DNA of 64,000 bases from Thalassobius sp034670005 (GTDB lineage: Bacteria; Pseudomonadota; Alphaproteobacteria; Rhodobacterales; Rhodobacteraceae): the NCBI RefSeq assembly GCF_034670005.1, contig NZ_JAXMOH010000003.1:1-64000 (forward strand), given 5' to 3'. Numbering within the stretch: the first letter of the stretch is position 1; every line of letters starts with the position of its first letter. This document shows, in pieces, positions 62,299-64,000 of the stretch. A program made the translations under genes and the position numbers. Below the pieces are notes generated by a model. It saw only the letters and a program-made list of their open reading frames with translations. It was not told the DNA's origin and did not search any database.

Positions 62299-62660
62299 CG
62301 CATCACCGCGCGCGGCAGATACAGGATCAGTTGCGCCCCTTCCCCGGTTCCGGTCCGCGCGGTGACGGTAGCCTGCACCAACCCGCCCGCGGTCGGTTCT
62401 GTGGCAACGTTCAGCGCGATGGTCCGACCACCTTGAACCACCGTTGCGGGCAGAACGGCAGCAGCGCCCAGCAATTGCAGTTCCTCGGCCCGGTTGCGGG
62501 CAGCGATGCGGGCCAGCAACCGCGGTGTTTCACCGCCGATGGCGATGCGGGACTGATCGGTGGCGCGGATCGCGGCGATGCTACCGATCGCCAGAACCGC
62601 AATCGCAATGATCAGTTCCAACAGGGTCAGACCGGTGTCGCGCTTCAGTTTGCGTCGCAT
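62295..62660 (-). CDS. gspI: Minor pseudopilin GspI
   Basis: 121 residues from ATG 62660, starting 16 bases before the gspH stop. The cleavage motif DTG/LTLLELIIAIAVLAI has Glu at +5. ARIAARNRAEELQL and the VTARTGTG strand fit GspI. It nucleates the pseudopilus tip with GspJ and GspK. Confidence 0.92.
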   Translation of the reverse strand: MRRKLKRDTGLTLLELIIAIAVLAIGSIAAIRATDQSRIAIGGETPRLLARIAARNRAEELQLLGAAAVLPATVVQGGRTIALNVATEPTAGGLVQATVTARTGTGEGAQLILYLPRAVMR

Positions 62661-63115
62661 ATCAACCCCGTCCAGCCATCCGAGCGACAGCTTTCCACCC
62701 GGCCCCGGTCCGCAAAGGAAATGTCGAATGCCGTGGTCTGCCCGGTCGCCAGAACAACCAGATCGGGCGTATCGCGGCCACCGGCGTCGGTATCGAACGG
62801 CACCCGCAGCGACACCCGGCCGCGCCAGCGCAGCACCTGGTCCGATATCTGCCAACCCGTCGCGGTCCGTTCCGCCAGTTGCAGCCCGCGCGGCCCGAGC
62901 TGCAGTCCGCGGCTCTGCCCTCCGGCAATGGCCATTGCCCTTGCGGTGTTGAACTGATCTCGAAACAGCGCCAGATCGGACCGTTCCTTTGGTCCCCGTG
63001 CCGCTGACAGGCTGACCCCAACCGCAAGGATCGCCATGATGGCAACCGTAATCAGAAGCTCGATCAGGGTGAAACCGGCCTCCGGCACGCGTTGCGGCGC
63101 TGTGCTACTGCACAT
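62645..63115 (-). CDS. gspH: Minor pseudopilin GspH
   Basis: 156 residues from ATG 63115; an ATG at 63145 overlapping the gspG end would add ten residues. The cleavage motif EAG/FTLIELLITVAIMAIL has Glu at +5. FRDQFNTARAMAIAGGQSRG and a C-terminal beta part with two Cys (ESCRSDGWTGLICD), likely a disulfide, follow. Confidence 0.9.
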   Translation of the reverse strand: MCSSTAPQRVPEAGFTLIELLITVAIMAILAVGVSLSAARGPKERSDLALFRDQFNTARAMAIAGGQSRGLQLGPRGLQLAERTATGWQISDQVLRWRGRVSLRVPFDTDAGGRDTPDLVVLATGQTTAFDISFADRGRVESCRSDGWTGLICDAN

Positions 63116-63129
63116 GCGGTAACGTGGAT

Positions 63130-63585
63130 CTATTTGACATCCCATGATCCGATATCCGCATCCGCGCCATCGCCACCAGCGGTGCCATCGGCACCATAGG
63201 TAAAGATATCAAAATCGCCATGCACACCCGGTTGCAGATAGAGATAAGGCTTGCCCCACGGATCGACCGGCAGCCGGTCCATGTACCCGGCCCAGTTTTC
63301 CGGCACCGGGTCGGTGGTGGGTCGGGTGACCAGCGCCTGCAATCCCTGTTCGGTGCTGGGATAGCGGAAATTGTCCAGCCGATACAGGTTCACCGAGCTG
63401 GCGATGGCGGCGATATCGGTCTTGGCACGGGCCGCGCGGGCCTGATCGGGGCGGTCGATGACACGTGGCACGATCACCAGCGCAAGGATCGACAGGATCA
63501 CCACCACGACCATCAGTTCCAGCAGGGAAAAGCCTTCTTCGCCGGTTTGGCGGGTCTTTTGCATCGGTTCGGTCTGCAATGTCAT
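63130..63585 (-). CDS. gspG: Major pseudopilin GspG
   Basis: 151 residues from ATG 63585. The cleavage motif EEG/FSLLELMVVVVILSILAL has Glu at +5. YPSTEQGLQALV, LPVDPWGKPYLYL and the C-terminal GADGTAGGDGADADIGSW form the GspG fold with its calcium site. It polymerises into the pseudopilus. First of the minus-strand set gspG-H-I-J-K-L-M and divergent from the prepilin peptidase gene. Confidence 0.96.
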   Translation of the reverse strand: MTLQTEPMQKTRQTGEEGFSLLELMVVVVILSILALVIVPRVIDRPDQARAARAKTDIAAIASSVNLYRLDNFRYPSTEQGLQALVTRPTTDPVPENWAGYMDRLPVDPWGKPYLYLQPGVHGDFDIFTYGADGTAGGDGADADIGSWDVK

Positions 63586-63730
63586 GAGCGGTCGATCCTT
63601 TTGCTTATGGCATGATAGGGAAAGGCATTCACAAATGTCCACGGTTGTATAAGCCCGCCGCGCCGTGCGGCAATGGACAAATGCGCAGACCGCCGCTTAA
63701 AACGGTGGCATCACCGATTGGACCGCTCCT

Positions 63731-64000
63731 TTGCCCGACCCCCGCTTTTCCGCGCTGCTGCTGATCCTGATCGCTCCGTTCATGGGATCGTTTCTGGCGC
63801 TGCTTGCCGACCGGCTGCCGCGTGGCGAAGACGTCATCGTCAAACCGTCCCACTGCCGCCGCTGCGATGCCCGGTTGCGCCTGCGCGATCTGGTACCGGT
63901 GCTGTCTTTCGTATCGACCCGTGGGCGCTGTCGCCATTGCGGTGCTGCGATCCCGCCGGTCACGCTATACAGCGAAATCGCCGCAACCGGCGCGGCGGTT
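63731..64000 (+). CDS. gspO: Prepilin peptidase GspO/PilD, N-terminal part (cut by window end)
   Basis: The frame is open from 63701 and runs off the window; TTG 63731 is the likely start because no ATG or GTG lies between the upstream stop (63698) and the conserved N terminus. After a hydrophobic segment (ALLLILIAPFMGSFLALLAD) come the two CxxC pairs of the cytoplasmic zinc domain: CRRC and CRHC, flanked by VKPSH and GAAIPPVTL. The Asp protease part must lie beyond base 64000. It would cleave the pseudopilins encoded divergently. Confidence 0.9.
   Translation, partial: MPDPRFSALLLILIAPFMGSFLALLADRLPRGEDVIVKPSHCRRCDARLRLRDLVPVLSFVSTRGRCRHCGAAIPPVTLYSEIAATGAAV

Overview
The window looks like chromosomal DNA of a marine Rhodobacteraceae (Roseobacter-group) alphaproteobacterium. 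This is inferred from high GC with GAA/GCG/CTG-rich codon use, the ilvE-petP-petR neighbourhood, an HDAC-xseB-ispA-dxs row, a palindromic intergenic element of a kind I recall from this family (16001-16059), and several PotFGHI-like ABC systems. Almost everything is intact and densely packed. I see no insertion sequence, prophage, CRISPR array, rRNA or plasmid-type gene.

Layout. 1-3654: 3' part of a giant surface protein with six 127-residue repeats, a small prealbumin-like module and a beta-barrel. 3972-7549: MmgE/PrpD protein, tRNA-Leu(CAG), NDUFA9-like reductase, UppP. 7775-13836: gltD-gltB. 13891-18115: small unknown protein, MtgA, GST, QueG, MsrB-MsrA. 18164-21470: outer-membrane barrel, MatB, EamA transporter. 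21517-29315: putrescine module, with potFGHI and a PuuB-like oxidase on the minus strand, and a GntR regulator and SpuC-type transaminase on the plus strand. 29424-36137: DoeA/EutD-like M24 hydrolase divergent from a second PotD-type ABC operon. 36284-40967: PhoD-like phosphatase, IlvE, PetP, PetR, small exported unknown. 41006-44991: HDAC-like, XseB, IspA, Dxs. 45054-52964: YeeZ-like reductase, SDH-type protease, thiBPQ behind a TPP riboswitch, AroC, HD protein, AEC transporter. 53192-64000: a type II secretion locus (gspD-E-F, C, TPR lipoprotein, G-H-I-J-K-L-M, and gspO cut by the window end).

How parts work together. The potFGHI/puuB/gntR/spuC block reads as uptake and oxidation or transamination of putrescine. 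A 19-base near-identical site lies upstream of both arms and is the best candidate GntR operator. The type II locus encodes secretin, ATPase, platform and pseudopilins, but its GspC is short (no room for a PDZ domain), no GspS/GspN is seen, and a TPR lipoprotein sits between gspC and gspM as a possible pilotin. XseB, IspA and Dxs share one tight row, so DNA repair and isoprenoid supply are probably co-transcribed. ThiBPQ is switched by its TPP aptamer.

The most interesting candidates for new biology are the repeat-array surface protein with its mosaic third repeat, the paired operator sites around the GntR gene, and the lipoprotein plus short GspC inside the type II secretion locus. All functions are assigned by recognising protein families by eye; no search was run.
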